A DNA stretch of 45,256 nucleotides from Prevotella sp. (GTDB lineage: Bacteria; Bacteroidota; Bacteroidia; Bacteroidales; Bacteroidaceae): contig JAFUST010000005.1 of the NCBI GenBank assembly GCA_017467535.1, forward strand, positions 1 to 45,256. The letters run 5' to 3'. Numbering within the stretch: position 1 is the first letter of the stretch; each line of letters begins with the position of its first letter. Positions 13,632-22,431 of this stretch are shown here, piece by piece. The notes under the pieces are model-generated. The model was not told the DNA's origin. It ran no database searches and saw only the letters and a list, made by a program, of their open reading frames with translations. The position numbers were made by a program, and so were the translations under genes.

Positions 13632-15674
13632 TCAGTTGATCAGGAACACCTTCTCCTGACCCTGATAGACGGCCCTGGCGGTGGCGCGGCCGTCGCTGAC
13701 AGTGCTGATCTGGAAGGTGACGGCGCCATCGGCCGGCGTGCTCGTGGCACGGATCACCGACTTGTCCGTGAGCGGCGCATACAGTTGGTAGTGGTCGGCG
13801 CGGGTGTAGCCGTTCTCGTTGGTGGCCATGACGGGCTGGGCGGGAATACGCAGCGAGCGGCCATCGACGGTGATGGTCACCTGCGGCACGACGGGCACGG
13901 CGGGCTTGCCAGCGAAGAAGCCGAAGCCATGCAGGGTGAACAGACCCTTGGCAGGCTGCTGGCGGCGGCCCTGCTGCTGTTCGGGCTGCTTCACCTCCGT
14001 GCCTTCCACAACGAGGTAGACGGCATGCTTGCCCTTGAGCGAGGCGAGACGGTCGTTGGCCTCGGCAGAGAGACTGACGGTGCGCACGTGGCGATTGGCC
14101 CTGTCGGTGCAGCGGTCACTGATGACGGCGATGTCGCTGCCGTGATAGGGATCGTCCAGTCGCACGTGGACGGTGAACTGCCCCTCGCCGCCCTCAGTGG
14201 TCAGGTCGAGGGCGAGCGCGTTGGCCTCATCCTTTCTGAAACCGCCAAAGGCCTTCACCCCCTTGGTGTCGCGGGCCAGACCCTCGAAGTTGAAGTATTT
14301 GAACCCGACGATGCTACCGTTGCGCAGTGCGGCCAGGTCCATCGAGTTGTTCCACACGTCGTGGTTGTCCTGCATATACTCGTTGGCCCCGGGTCCGGCC
14401 ATGTAGCAGGCGATGCCGGCCGAGTAGTAGCCGTAGCAGGGCAGGCCGAAGATATGGAAGCCCTCGCTGGTCACCTCGGCGCCCGAATAGACATGACCGT
14501 CGGTGGCCCGTGCCATCCACTGCTCGTCGGCGGCGAAGGGGTCGTAGCCAGTGATGCGCACCTGTCCGCCCTTGGCCACGGGCTTCTTGTCCCACTCAAT
14601 CTTGACCGGAGCCACCATCGCCTGGCGGGCATAGCCGAAGCCTCGCGGCGGACGGTGGTAGAAGACGTACCACTGGCCGTTGATCTGCTGCAGCGAGCCG
14701 TGGGTGTTGTGACCGGCGTTGGTGGTGATGAGGCGCGAGCCGTCGGCGCTGGGCACCACGCCGCGCGAGTCGACCAGCACGCCGCCAGAGCGCCAGGGGC
14801 CGAGGGGCGAGTCGCCATAGGCATAGCGCAGGGCCGAGTTGGTGTTGCCCAGGCCGTACTCCTGGCCGCTATAGCCGCTGAACACCATCACATACTTGTT
14901 GCCCACCTGACGGATGCTGGAGGCCTCAAAGAAGTTGAAGTCGAGCGGGTTCTGGCCTTTGTAGAGGGCCTTGTACTCAGAGCCCTCCTTGTCCAGGAGC
15001 CGGCCGTCGCGGCTGCTGGCAGGGATGAAGGGGTCGATGAGTTCGGTGCCAGGACGATTGGAGTACATGGTCGGCGGGTCGAGTGGGCAGGCCGTGGAGT
15101 GCTGGAAGCCGTAGAACACGTAGGCACGGTAGCCGACGGCATAGTCGGGGTCGCGCTTGTCGTTGACGGGCTCGATGAACACCGAAGGGTCGAAGTCGAT
15201 GAGCGAGCCCTCCACGCACTGGGTGCCGTCGGCCGTCAGGTTGACTGGCGTAAAGGGGCCGTTAGGACGGTCGCCCTTGCACACCATAGCCACGCGGCGC
15301 CAGCCACGCGAGTGGGGATAGAGCCAGTAGGTCTTACGGCCCGTCTGGCGGTCGACGGTCTCAACCAGGTCGGGGGCATACATGGTGTCCCACTGTCCAC
15401 CCACGAACCACGAGAAGATGGGGCCCTCGTCGCGCCACTGCGAGAGGTCTTCGACGGGTGCCGACCACATGCGCACGTCGTTGCCGCAATATTTATTATA
15501 ATGTACGTCGTGCGAACCAATAATATAAGCACGGAACTTGCCCGGCTGATCGGGGTCTTCGAAGACGCGCGGCTCGCCGTCGGGCAGGTGTTCCCACAAG
15601 GGGAGATAAGGATTCTGCGCCATGATGGGACTCATCAATAAGCAAAAGATAAAACTTAATACTGACTTTCTCAT
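13632..15674 (-). CDS. Secreted GH43-like glycoside hydrolase with C-terminal extension
   Basis: A 680-residue protein with signal peptide SVLSFIFCLLMSPIMAQ (cleavage near residue 19). Residues about 25-380 form a propeller of GH43 type. The likely triad is Asp in PRVFEDPDQPG, Asp in LIDFDPSVFIE and Glu in NFFEASSIRQVGNKYVM. Later motifs are HNTHGSLQQINGQWYVFYHR and FGYARQAMVAPV. Residues about 390-540 (YSAGIACYMAGPGANEY, then VRTVSLSA) look like a carbohydrate-binding beta-sandwich, followed by about 100 residues ending GQEKVFLIN that I cannot place. The insert LEGTEVKQPEQQQGRRQQ-like stretch near 560 is low complexity. The substrate is unproven, but the neighbours favour a hemicellulose side chain. 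It has its own promoter and is divergent from the GH97 gene. Confidence 0.82.
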   Translation of the reverse strand: MRKSVLSFIFCLLMSPIMAQNPYLPLWEHLPDGEPRVFEDPDQPGKFRAYIIGSHDVHYNKYCGNDVRMWSAPVEDLSQWRDEGPIFSWFVGGQWDTMYAPDLVETVDRQTGRKTYWLYPHSRGWRRVAMVCKGDRPNGPFTPVNLTADGTQCVEGSLIDFDPSVFIEPVNDKRDPDYAVGYRAYVFYGFQHSTACPLDPPTMYSNRPGTELIDPFIPASSRDGRLLDKEGSEYKALYKGQNPLDFNFFEASSIRQVGNKYVMVFSGYSGQEYGLGNTNSALRYAYGDSPLGPWRSGGVLVDSRGVVPSADGSRLITTNAGHNTHGSLQQINGQWYVFYHRPPRGFGYARQAMVAPVKIEWDKKPVAKGGQVRITGYDPFAADEQWMARATDGHVYSGAEVTSEGFHIFGLPCYGYYSAGIACYMAGPGANEYMQDNHDVWNNSMDLAALRNGSIVGFKYFNFEGLARDTKGVKAFGGFRKDEANALALDLTTEGGEGQFTVHVRLDDPYHGSDIAVISDRCTDRANRHVRTVSLSAEANDRLASLKGKHAVYLVVEGTEVKQPEQQQGRRQQPAKGLFTLHGFGFFAGKPAVPVVPQVTITVDGRSLRIPAQPVMATNENGYTRADHYQLYAPLTDKSVIRATSTPADGAVTFQISTVSDGRATARAVYQGQEKVFLIN

Positions 15675-15702
15675 AAATGTTCTTAGTTATATGATTCTGC
15701 CG

Positions 15703-15710
15703 CAAAGGTA
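15703..15710 (-). promoter_or_regulatory. Promoter -7 box for the GH43-like gene
   Basis: Minus-strand TACCTTTG matches TAnnTTTG. A TTTG on the same strand lies about 22 nt upstream. Confidence 0.7.
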
Positions 15711-15817
15711 CGAAAAAGAATTGGAAGCGCAACAAACGCCAACGACCCATTTCGGCCAGTGAAACATTTCTGAAAAAGATAGTAACAAAATCGAAAGGCC
15801 GTCTGCCAGATTATTCG

Positions 15818-15825
15818 TATCTTTG
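15818..15825 (+). promoter_or_regulatory. Promoter -7 box for the GH97-GH115 operon
   Basis: TATCTTTG matches TAnnTTTG, 35 nt before the ATG at 15861. Confidence 0.7.
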
Positions 15826-15860
15826 CACCCAGAATCAAAAAACAATCCCAAAGAAACCTC

Positions 15861-17819
15861 ATGAGAAAGAATTTGCTTTTCGTATGCCTCGCCTGGTTCG
15901 GCCTGATGTCGGCCCAGGGGGGCGAAGTGGTGACAAGCCCCGACGGGCGCATCAGCGTGGAACTGAGCGTGACGAACGGTCAGCCCTGCTATCAGGTGAC
16001 CTACGACGGACAGGTGATGATCAGCCCCTCGGCCCTGGGCCTGAAGACCAACATCGGCGACTACAGCCGAGACCTGGTGCTGACAGGCGTCAAGACCAGT
16101 GACATCCGGGAGACCTACACCCTGCGCAACATCAAGCAGAGTCACGTCAGTTACGAGGCCCGCGAGGCCGTGGCCCAGTATGAGCAGCAGGGCCAGCACG
16201 TGATGGACATCACCTTCCGCATCAGCAACCGCGACGTGGCCTTCCGCTACACCATCCTGCCCAAGAAGAAGGGGCGCGACATGACGATGTGCTGCGTGGT
16301 GGAGAGCGAGGCCACGGCCTTCCAACTGCCTGCCACGGCCACCAGTTTCCTGGCGCCACAGGCCAAGCCGATGACCGGCTTCGCCCGCACGGCTCCCAGT
16401 TACGAGACGCGCTACGGCATAGACGAGCCGGTGGGCAAGAACGGCTGGGGGCAGGGCTACACCTTCCCCTGTCTGTTCAGGGTTCCGTCTGTTGCGATAG
16501 TATCGCAACAAACAGAACAAAACTGGCTCCTCATCAGCGAGACGGGCACCGACGGCGACTACGTGGGCTGCCGCCTGCTGGGCGAAGAGGGCGGCCGCTA
16601 CCAGATAGGCTTCCCGCAGCAGGAAGAGGGCAACGGATGGGGCAGCACATCGGTGCAGATGGCCCTGCCCGGCCATACGCCCTGGCGCACCATCACCGTG
16701 GGCCCGCTGAAGAACATCGTGGAGACCACCGTGGCCTGGGATGTGGTGAAGACAAAATACGCCGCCACCCGACATTATGAATATGGTAAGGGCACGTGGT
16801 CGTGGATCATCGGCATGGACAGCAGTTGCAACTTCGACGAGCAGAAGCGCTACATCGACTTCGCTGCACAGATGGGCTACCGCTCGGTGCTGATCGACGC
16901 CCTGTGGGACACGCAGATTGGCCGGCCGCGCATAGCCGAACTGGCCGAATACGGCAAGACGAAGGGCGTGGGACTCTACCTGTGGTACAACTCGAACGGC
17001 TCGTGGAACGACGCACCGCAGTCGCCACGCGGCATCATGGACAACTCGACCCTGCGCAAGGCTGACATGCGGTGGATGCACGACATCGGCATACTGGGCA
17101 TCAAGGTCGACTTCTTCGGCGGCGACAAGCAGCCGATGATGCGGCTCTACGAGGATATTCTGAGCGATGCCAACGACGCAGGACTGATGGTCATCTTCCA
17201 CGGCTGCACGCTGCCTCGCGGCTGGGAGCGCATGTACGGCAACTACGTGGCATCGGAGGCCGTGCTGGCCAGCGAGAACCTGCACTTCTCGCAGGGCTTC
17301 TGCGACAACGAGGCCCGCGACTGCGGCGCCATGTATCCCTTCACACGCAACGTGGTAGGCTCGATGGACTTCGGCGGCTCGGCCCTGAACAAGTTCTACA
17401 GTGCCGACAACAAGCGCGGCACGCAGCGCAAGACCTCTGACGTGTATGCCCTGGCCACGGCCGTCATCTTCCAGAGCGCCGTGCAGCACTTCGCCCTGGC
17501 TCCCAACAACCTGCAGGATGCCCCCAGGTGGGCCATCGACTTCATGAAGCAGGTACCCACCGAATGGGACGAGGTGCGCTTTATCGACGGCTATCCCGGC
17601 CAGTACATCATCCTGGCCCGCCGTGCAGGCGACAAGTGGTATGTGGCCGGCATCAACGCCACCGACCAGCCCCTGAAGCAGACCCTCTCGCTGCCGATGC
17701 TGAATGAAGGCACGGTCAGCCTCTACCAGAACAACCAACTGACCACCGCCAAACTGTCGAAGAAGAAGACTCTGAAGATAGAGATTCCCACTGGCGGCGG
17801 CGTGGTCATCACCCAATAA
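15861..17819 (+). CDS. GH97 glycoside hydrolase, probably retaining alpha-galactosidase type
   Basis: A 652-residue secreted enzyme with signal peptide (LLFVCLAWFGLMSAQ). The N-terminal beta-sandwich (about 22-275: VVTSPDGRISVELSV, YTILPKKKGRDMTM) and the catalytic barrel (about 290-560) match GH97. Asp417 in GIKVDFFGGDKQ sits where retaining GH97 enzymes have their nucleophile; the inverting SusB-type alpha-glucosidases lack this Asp. This favours release of an alpha-linked sugar such as galactose, which is inference. The C-terminal beta-domain includes YIILARRAGDKWYVAGINAT. A palindromic insertion encodes SVAIVSQQTEQN at residues about 208-219. The GH115 gene follows after 15 nt, so they form one operon. 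Confidence 0.9.
   Translation: MRKNLLFVCLAWFGLMSAQGGEVVTSPDGRISVELSVTNGQPCYQVTYDGQVMISPSALGLKTNIGDYSRDLVLTGVKTSDIRETYTLRNIKQSHVSYEAREAVAQYEQQGQHVMDITFRISNRDVAFRYTILPKKKGRDMTMCCVVESEATAFQLPATATSFLAPQAKPMTGFARTAPSYETRYGIDEPVGKNGWGQGYTFPCLFRVPSVAIVSQQTEQNWLLISETGTDGDYVGCRLLGEEGGRYQIGFPQQEEGNGWGSTSVQMALPGHTPWRTITVGPLKNIVETTVAWDVVKTKYAATRHYEYGKGTWSWIIGMDSSCNFDEQKRYIDFAAQMGYRSVLIDALWDTQIGRPRIAELAEYGKTKGVGLYLWYNSNGSWNDAPQSPRGIMDNSTLRKADMRWMHDIGILGIKVDFFGGDKQPMMRLYEDILSDANDAGLMVIFHGCTLPRGWERMYGNYVASEAVLASENLHFSQGFCDNEARDCGAMYPFTRNVVGSMDFGGSALNKFYSADNKRGTQRKTSDVYALATAVIFQSAVQHFALAPNNLQDAPRWAIDFMKQVPTEWDEVRFIDGYPGQYIILARRAGDKWYVAGINATDQPLKQTLSLPMLNEGTVSLYQNNQLTTAKLSKKKTLKIEIPTGGGVVITQ
16483..16517. repeat. 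Palindromic insertion in the GH97 gene
   Basis: The perfect palindrome TTGCGATAGTATCGCAA at 16492-16508 extends to 17-nt arms matching at 15 of 17 positions (TTCCGTCTGTTGCGATA against TATCGCAACAAACAGAA). It falls between CLFRV and WLLISETG of the GH97 N-terminal domain and keeps the frame. Confidence 0.75.
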
Positions 17820-17834
17820 CAACCAGCAACGACT

Positions 17835-20387
17835 ATGAAACGAATCATCTCCCTCCTACTGACGCTGACGGTTTGCGCCCTGACGCAGGCCGCCGAGCCG
17901 TTTATCACCTTCAGCCCGCAGGACGGCGCCATCGCCCTGCACGATGCCACCATCGACGTGTCTGACCAAGAGCACTCCTGCGTCAAACTGGCCGTGCAGT
18001 CGCTGGCCAAGGACTTCTGTCGAGTGACGGGCCGTACAGCCGTCGTGGGCGGCAGTTTCGCCTTCGGCGACAAGGGCCTGGGCTACGACGACCCCACGAA
18101 CGGGGCTGCAACGATGGTCATAGGCACCGTGGGCAGCAACCCGCAGATTGACCAGTGGGTGAAGAAAGGCCTGCTGAAAGACCTGAAGGGCAAGCGCGAG
18201 AAATACGTCATCAAGACCATCGGCCAGCAACTGGTCATCGCCGGCAGCGACAAGCGCGGCACGGTCTTCGGCATCTACGAACTGTCGCAGCAGATGGGCG
18301 TCTCGCCCTGGTACTGGTGGGCCGACGCCCCTGTGGAGCGCCACAAACAGGTCTACGCCCTGCCTGGCGAGTACACCGACGGCGAGCCGGCTGTGGAGTT
18401 CCGCGGCCTGTTTCTCAACGACGAGGCTCCCTGTCTGACGGGCTGGGTGAAGAACACCTTCGGCACCAACTATGGCGACCACCGCTTCTACGAGAAAGTT
18501 TTTGAACTGATTCTTCGCTTAAAAGGAAATATGCTCTGGCCGGCCATGTGGAGTTGGGCTTTCTATGCCGATGACCCAGAGAACGGCAAGACCGCCGACC
18601 GCATGGGCATCATCATGGGCACCAGTCACCACGAGCCGATGGCCCGCAACCATCAGGAGTATGCCCGCCACCGCAAGCAGTGGGGCGCCTGGAACTATCA
18701 GACGAACCAGGCAAACCTGGACCGCTTCTTCCGTGAGGGCATCGAGCGCATGAAGGGCACCGACGACATGGTGACCATCGGCATGCGCGGCGACGGCGAC
18801 GAGGCCATGAGCGAAACGGCCGACACGAAACTGATGCAGCGCATCGTGGACAACCAGCGCCGCATCATCAAGGAGGTGACGGGCAAGCCTGCCGAGAAGA
18901 CCACACAGGTGTGGGCACTGTATAAAGAGGTGCAGGACTACTATGATGCCGGCTTTCGCGTGCCCGACGATGTCATCATGCTGGTGTGCGACGACAACTG
19001 GGGCAACATACGCCGAGTGCCCATCGACGACAAGGAGCGTGCCCACAAGGGCGGATGGGGCATCTACTACCACGTGGACTACGTGGGCGCACCGCGCAAC
19101 TCGAAGTGGATCAACGTCACCCAGACGCAGCAGATGTTCGAGCAACTGTCGCTGGCCTACGACTACGGCATCCATCGTATGTGGATACTCAACGTGGGCG
19201 ACCTGAAGCCGATGGAGTATCCCATCCAGTTGTTCCTCGATATGGCCTGGAATCCGAAGGCCTATACCCAGCAGACCGTCACCCAGCACACCCGACAGTT
19301 CTTCAGTTCAGTATTCAGCGATATCATCGCTGAAGAGTGTGCCGCCATCTACAACCGCAACTGCCAGTACATGGCCCGCGTGACGCCAGAGATGCTGGAC
19401 GCCCAGACCTACAACGTGCAGACGGGAGAGTGGAAGCAGGTGGCCGACGACTACCTGCGACTGGAGACGCGCGCCCTGCGCCTCTACGAGGACATCCCCC
19501 AGGAGGCTCGCGACTTCTACCGCCAGACGGTGCTCTTCCCCGTGCAGGCGATGGCCAACCTCTACGATATGTACTACGCCCAGGCCATGAACCACTATCT
19601 GGCCTCGAAGAACAGTCCTGATGCCAACCAGTGGGCACAGGAGGTGGAGCGTTGCTTCAGGCGCGACTCGCTGCTCTGCCATTATTATAATAAGGTGATG
19701 AGCGGTGGTAAGTGGGACGGATTCATGACGCAGAAGCACATCGGCTACCGCTCGTGGAACGACAACTTCCCCCACGAGATGCTGCCCTCTACGAAGACCG
19801 TTGCCAGCAGTACGGCTGGCGGCTACACCTTCGGCCGCAGCAATGGCTTCGTGGCGATGGAGGCCGAGCACTACTATGACGCACTGGCTGGCGAAGGCAC
19901 GCAGTGGACGGTCTATCCCGACTACGGCCGCACGCGCAGCGCCGTGGCCCTGACGCCCTACACGGCCCAGGTGGGCGACGCGCGCCTCAACTACCGCTTC
20001 ACGCTGCCTGAGGGCACAAGCAAGGTCAAGGTGCACGTCATCGTGAAGTCGACACTCGACTTCCTCAACATCGGCGGCCACGAATACACCGTCAGCATCG
20101 ACGGCTCGGAGCCGCAGGTGGTCAACATGAACAAGACGCTCGTCGACCGTCAGCCCTATATGTACTCAGAGTACTATCCCACCGTGGCCCGCCGCGTGAT
20201 AGAGAAGGTGGTCGAAGTGCCTGTCAACGAAAAAGGTGCAACGCACACACTGACGCTGCACCCCTGCCATCCGGGCATTGTATTCGAGAAGATTGTGGTA
20301 GACTTTGGCGGCTACCAGCCGGCTTACCTCTTCGGCACGGAGACGGAATATGTGAAAGGCGACATGGGCAGTCCCGTCTTGCCGTAG
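17835..20387 (+). CDS. GH115 xylan alpha-1,2-glucuronidase
   Basis: An 850-residue secreted enzyme with signal peptide (IISLLLTLTVCALTQAAE). The order of conserved blocks follows GH115: an N-terminal alpha/beta domain (GTVFGIYELSQQMGVSPWYWWADAP), the catalytic barrel (EFRGLFLNDEAP, LRLKGNMLWPAMW, GIIMGTSHHEPMARN, TIGMRGDGDEAM, VCDDNWGNIRRVP, YYHVDYVGAPRNSKW, MWILNVGDLKPMEYP), a helical region, and a C-terminal beta-sandwich from about 670 (GFVAMEAEHYYDAL). GH115 enzymes remove 4-O-methyl-glucuronic acid from internal and terminal xylose of glucuronoxylan. This complements GH67 at 25466, which acts only on the non-reducing terminal xylose. Its last 64 bp overlap the 3' end of the opposing esterase gene. 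Confidence 0.94.
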   Translation: MKRIISLLLTLTVCALTQAAEPFITFSPQDGAIALHDATIDVSDQEHSCVKLAVQSLAKDFCRVTGRTAVVGGSFAFGDKGLGYDDPTNGAATMVIGTVGSNPQIDQWVKKGLLKDLKGKREKYVIKTIGQQLVIAGSDKRGTVFGIYELSQQMGVSPWYWWADAPVERHKQVYALPGEYTDGEPAVEFRGLFLNDEAPCLTGWVKNTFGTNYGDHRFYEKVFELILRLKGNMLWPAMWSWAFYADDPENGKTADRMGIIMGTSHHEPMARNHQEYARHRKQWGAWNYQTNQANLDRFFREGIERMKGTDDMVTIGMRGDGDEAMSETADTKLMQRIVDNQRRIIKEVTGKPAEKTTQVWALYKEVQDYYDAGFRVPDDVIMLVCDDNWGNIRRVPIDDKERAHKGGWGIYYHVDYVGAPRNSKWINVTQTQQMFEQLSLAYDYGIHRMWILNVGDLKPMEYPIQLFLDMAWNPKAYTQQTVTQHTRQFFSSVFSDIIAEECAAIYNRNCQYMARVTPEMLDAQTYNVQTGEWKQVADDYLRLETRALRLYEDIPQEARDFYRQTVLFPVQAMANLYDMYYAQAMNHYLASKNSPDANQWAQEVERCFRRDSLLCHYYNKVMSGGKWDGFMTQKHIGYRSWNDNFPHEMLPSTKTVASSTAGGYTFGRSNGFVAMEAEHYYDALAGEGTQWTVYPDYGRTRSAVALTPYTAQVGDARLNYRFTLPEGTSKVKVHVIVKSTLDFLNIGGHEYTVSIDGSEPQVVNMNKTLVDRQPYMYSEYYPTVARRVIEKVVEVPVNEKGATHTLTLHPCHPGIVFEKIVVDFGGYQPAYLFGTETEYVKGDMGSPVLP

Positions 20388-22270
20388 GCATTGGCTCGAA
20401 CGGGATTATTCTTCCAAGCATAGCGCACCTGCTGCGGATGCTCAACGGGCGACTGGACGATGATCTGGTCGCCCTTTGCTGTGGCCTCGGCATTCTGGAA
20501 GCGGCCATCGGCTGCGGCCACCTCAAACTCATAGAGGGTGCCGTCGGCACGCAGGGGCTGGTCGAGCGTCAGCACCACCTGTCGGTCTGTGGCCACAGCC
20601 TTAACGACCTGCGGCGAAAGCAGCGTTTTCTGGTTCCAAAGGATATGGTCGAAGCCCGTGGCGATGCGCTGGGCCACTTCCTGCTTGCGCAAGGGGTGGA
20701 TGTCGACAGCCTCGCCCAGGTCGATAATACAGGCCAGTTCGGCACGGTCCAGTTTGGCTGCCACCTGCCGCTGGGCCTCACGCACGACGCTCCAATTGGA
20801 ATCCTGCGGCTTGTCGCTCGGCTCCATGAAGTTGGCCAGTTGCACAATCATGAAGGGCAGGTCGGGCTGCTGCCAGAGTTGGCGCCAGCCAGTGACCAAT
20901 TCGGTGAGCCACGTCTCATAGTGACGGGCATCGCCACCCGTGTTCGACTCGCCCTGATACCACACCACGCCCTGCAGGGCATAGGGAGCCAGGGGATAGA
21001 GCATCGCGTTATATAATACGGTGGGCAAGTTCTGACCGCCCGCATCGATGCCAGGACAGGGCTGCATCCTGGCACCCTCGTGGACACGCCACTCGCTGCT
21101 GAGGGCCACCTCGGTGCCATCGTCGAAGATGAGTTTATAGGGCTTTTCAGGGATGAAGTGAGGCGCACCGCCCTTGGTGACGAAGCGCACCGTCAGAGCA
21201 TTGCGGCCCTCGACCAGCAGACCGGCAGGGATGGTGTAGCGGCGCGGCGGATACTGATAGCCCGTGCTGCCCACCTGACGGCCGTTGACATAGGTCTGGT
21301 CGGCATCGTAGAGCGTGCCCACCAGCAGTCGGCAGGGCTGTCCGGCATGGGCGGCATCCACCTCCACATACTGGCGGGTCCAGAAGGAGCCCTGATAGCG
21401 GAAGTCGCGCGTCAGGTTGTTGCTGGTCGGACGCCCATTGGGCTGCGTGCCGAAGGCCTGCTTCATCTCCCATTGGCTGTCATCGAAGTCGAGGGCGTCC
21501 CAGCGGCCGGAGAGTCCTGGGTCGGTCTCGTTCATGATGTGCTGCCAGCGGTTCTGAGCCAGCATACCGGCGCGCTGCATGGTGCGCACCATCTCGTCGT
21601 CCTGATAGAACTGGGTGCGGCGCAGTTCGTCAGGGAAGTGCTGCTGCAAGGTGTCTGCCGACAGCCACGCCTGGATGGGCGTTCCGCCAAGAGAGTTGAC
21701 GATGATGCCCTGCGGCACACCCGTCTTCTCGTACATCTCGCGGCCCAGGAAGTAGCCCACGGCAGAGAAGAGCCAGGCATTCTGCTTCGACACCGGCTTC
21801 CAGTTGATGGGTGTGGGCTTCACGTCGGTCTTCGGCCCATGGGTGTCGTAGTCGGTCTGCACACGGAACATCCTGATCTGTGCATTCTCGTAATCGTCGA
21901 TGACGGCACCATACTGCGGATAGACGCGCTCGACGGTCACGTCGATGTTCGACTGGCCAGAGCAGAGCCACACGTCGCCGATAAGACAATTGTCCAATGT
22001 CAAGTCGTTAATGGTCATCTGGAAAGGACCGCCCGCCTTTTGCTGTGGGAGGACGACCTGCCAACGGCCCTGGCCATCAGCGGTTGTCTCATACACCTTC
22101 TTACGGAATGTCACACGAACCTGCTCGCCGGCATCGGCCTGTCCCCAGACGGGGATGGGCTTGCCGCGCTGGAGCACCATACCACTCTGAAACATCTGCG
22201 GCAACTGCACCTTGGCCCCTGCCGCCATTGCGCCGAGAAGCGCAAGCATCAACACGAATGTCTTTTTCAT
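20324..22270 (-). CDS. SIAE/SASA-type carbohydrate acetylesterase
   Basis: A 648-residue secreted protein with signal peptide (TFVLMLALLGAMAAGA). It shows the sialate O-acetylesterase family pattern: N-terminal beta-sandwich (MFQSGMVLQRGKPIPVWGQA), the nucleophile block DVWLCSGQSNIDVTVE (Ser in GQSN), GVPQGIIVNSLGGTPIQAWLS, a jelly-roll insertion (about 280-390), then VVWYQGESNTGG, and the Asp/His block AVDIHPLRKQEVAQRI. In xylan clusters such enzymes are commonly acetylxylan esterases. The start at 22270 (MKKTFVL) is chosen because an in-frame ATG at 22309 is upstream of the promoter box. The C-terminus overlaps the convergent GH115 gene, and both ends look family-typical. Confidence 0.88.
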   Translation of the reverse strand: MKKTFVLMLALLGAMAAGAKVQLPQMFQSGMVLQRGKPIPVWGQADAGEQVRVTFRKKVYETTADGQGRWQVVLPQQKAGGPFQMTINDLTLDNCLIGDVWLCSGQSNIDVTVERVYPQYGAVIDDYENAQIRMFRVQTDYDTHGPKTDVKPTPINWKPVSKQNAWLFSAVGYFLGREMYEKTGVPQGIIVNSLGGTPIQAWLSADTLQQHFPDELRRTQFYQDDEMVRTMQRAGMLAQNRWQHIMNETDPGLSGRWDALDFDDSQWEMKQAFGTQPNGRPTSNNLTRDFRYQGSFWTRQYVEVDAAHAGQPCRLLVGTLYDADQTYVNGRQVGSTGYQYPPRRYTIPAGLLVEGRNALTVRFVTKGGAPHFIPEKPYKLIFDDGTEVALSSEWRVHEGARMQPCPGIDAGGQNLPTVLYNAMLYPLAPYALQGVVWYQGESNTGGDARHYETWLTELVTGWRQLWQQPDLPFMIVQLANFMEPSDKPQDSNWSVVREAQRQVAAKLDRAELACIIDLGEAVDIHPLRKQEVAQRIATGFDHILWNQKTLLSPQVVKAVATDRQVVLTLDQPLRADGTLYEFEVAAADGRFQNAEATAKGDQIIVQSPVEHPQQVRYAWKNNPVRANAYGKTGLPMSPFTYSVSVPKR

Positions 22271-22278
22271 AACAAGGG

Positions 22279-22286
22279 CAAAAGTA
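22279..22286 (-). promoter_or_regulatory. Promoter -7 box for the acetylesterase gene
   Basis: Minus-strand TACTTTTG matches TAnnTTTG, with TTG about 20 nt upstream. It lies only 8 nt from the start codon, so the mRNA leader would be only a few nucleotides. Confidence 0.6.
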
Positions 22287-22394
22287 ATGCTTTTTTGTGA
22301 GAAAAACAATACTTGCCCGTCTCATTGTGGCCAAATGAAACATTTAGCGAAGCATCTGCAACATTTCTTGAGTGGTTTATTAAAATAAAAATAG

Positions 22395-22402
22395 TAATTT
22401 TG
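22395..22402 (+). promoter_or_regulatory. Promoter -7 box for the symporter-GH67 operon
   Basis: TAATTTTG matches TAnnTTTG and precedes the ATG at 22432 by 29 nt. No other convincing box is seen before 30860, so it may drive six genes. Confidence 0.65.
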
Positions 22403-22431
22403 CAGCAAGAAACTTAAAACGAAACGACAAT

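Noticed and set aside
13566..15641. Long open frame on the plus strand opposite the GH43-like gene
   Set aside because: It is antisense to a gene with clear GH43 motifs and a signal peptide, its translation is low-complexity (rich in G, A, V, H) and it has no recognisable motif. GC-rich codon bias creates such mirror frames.
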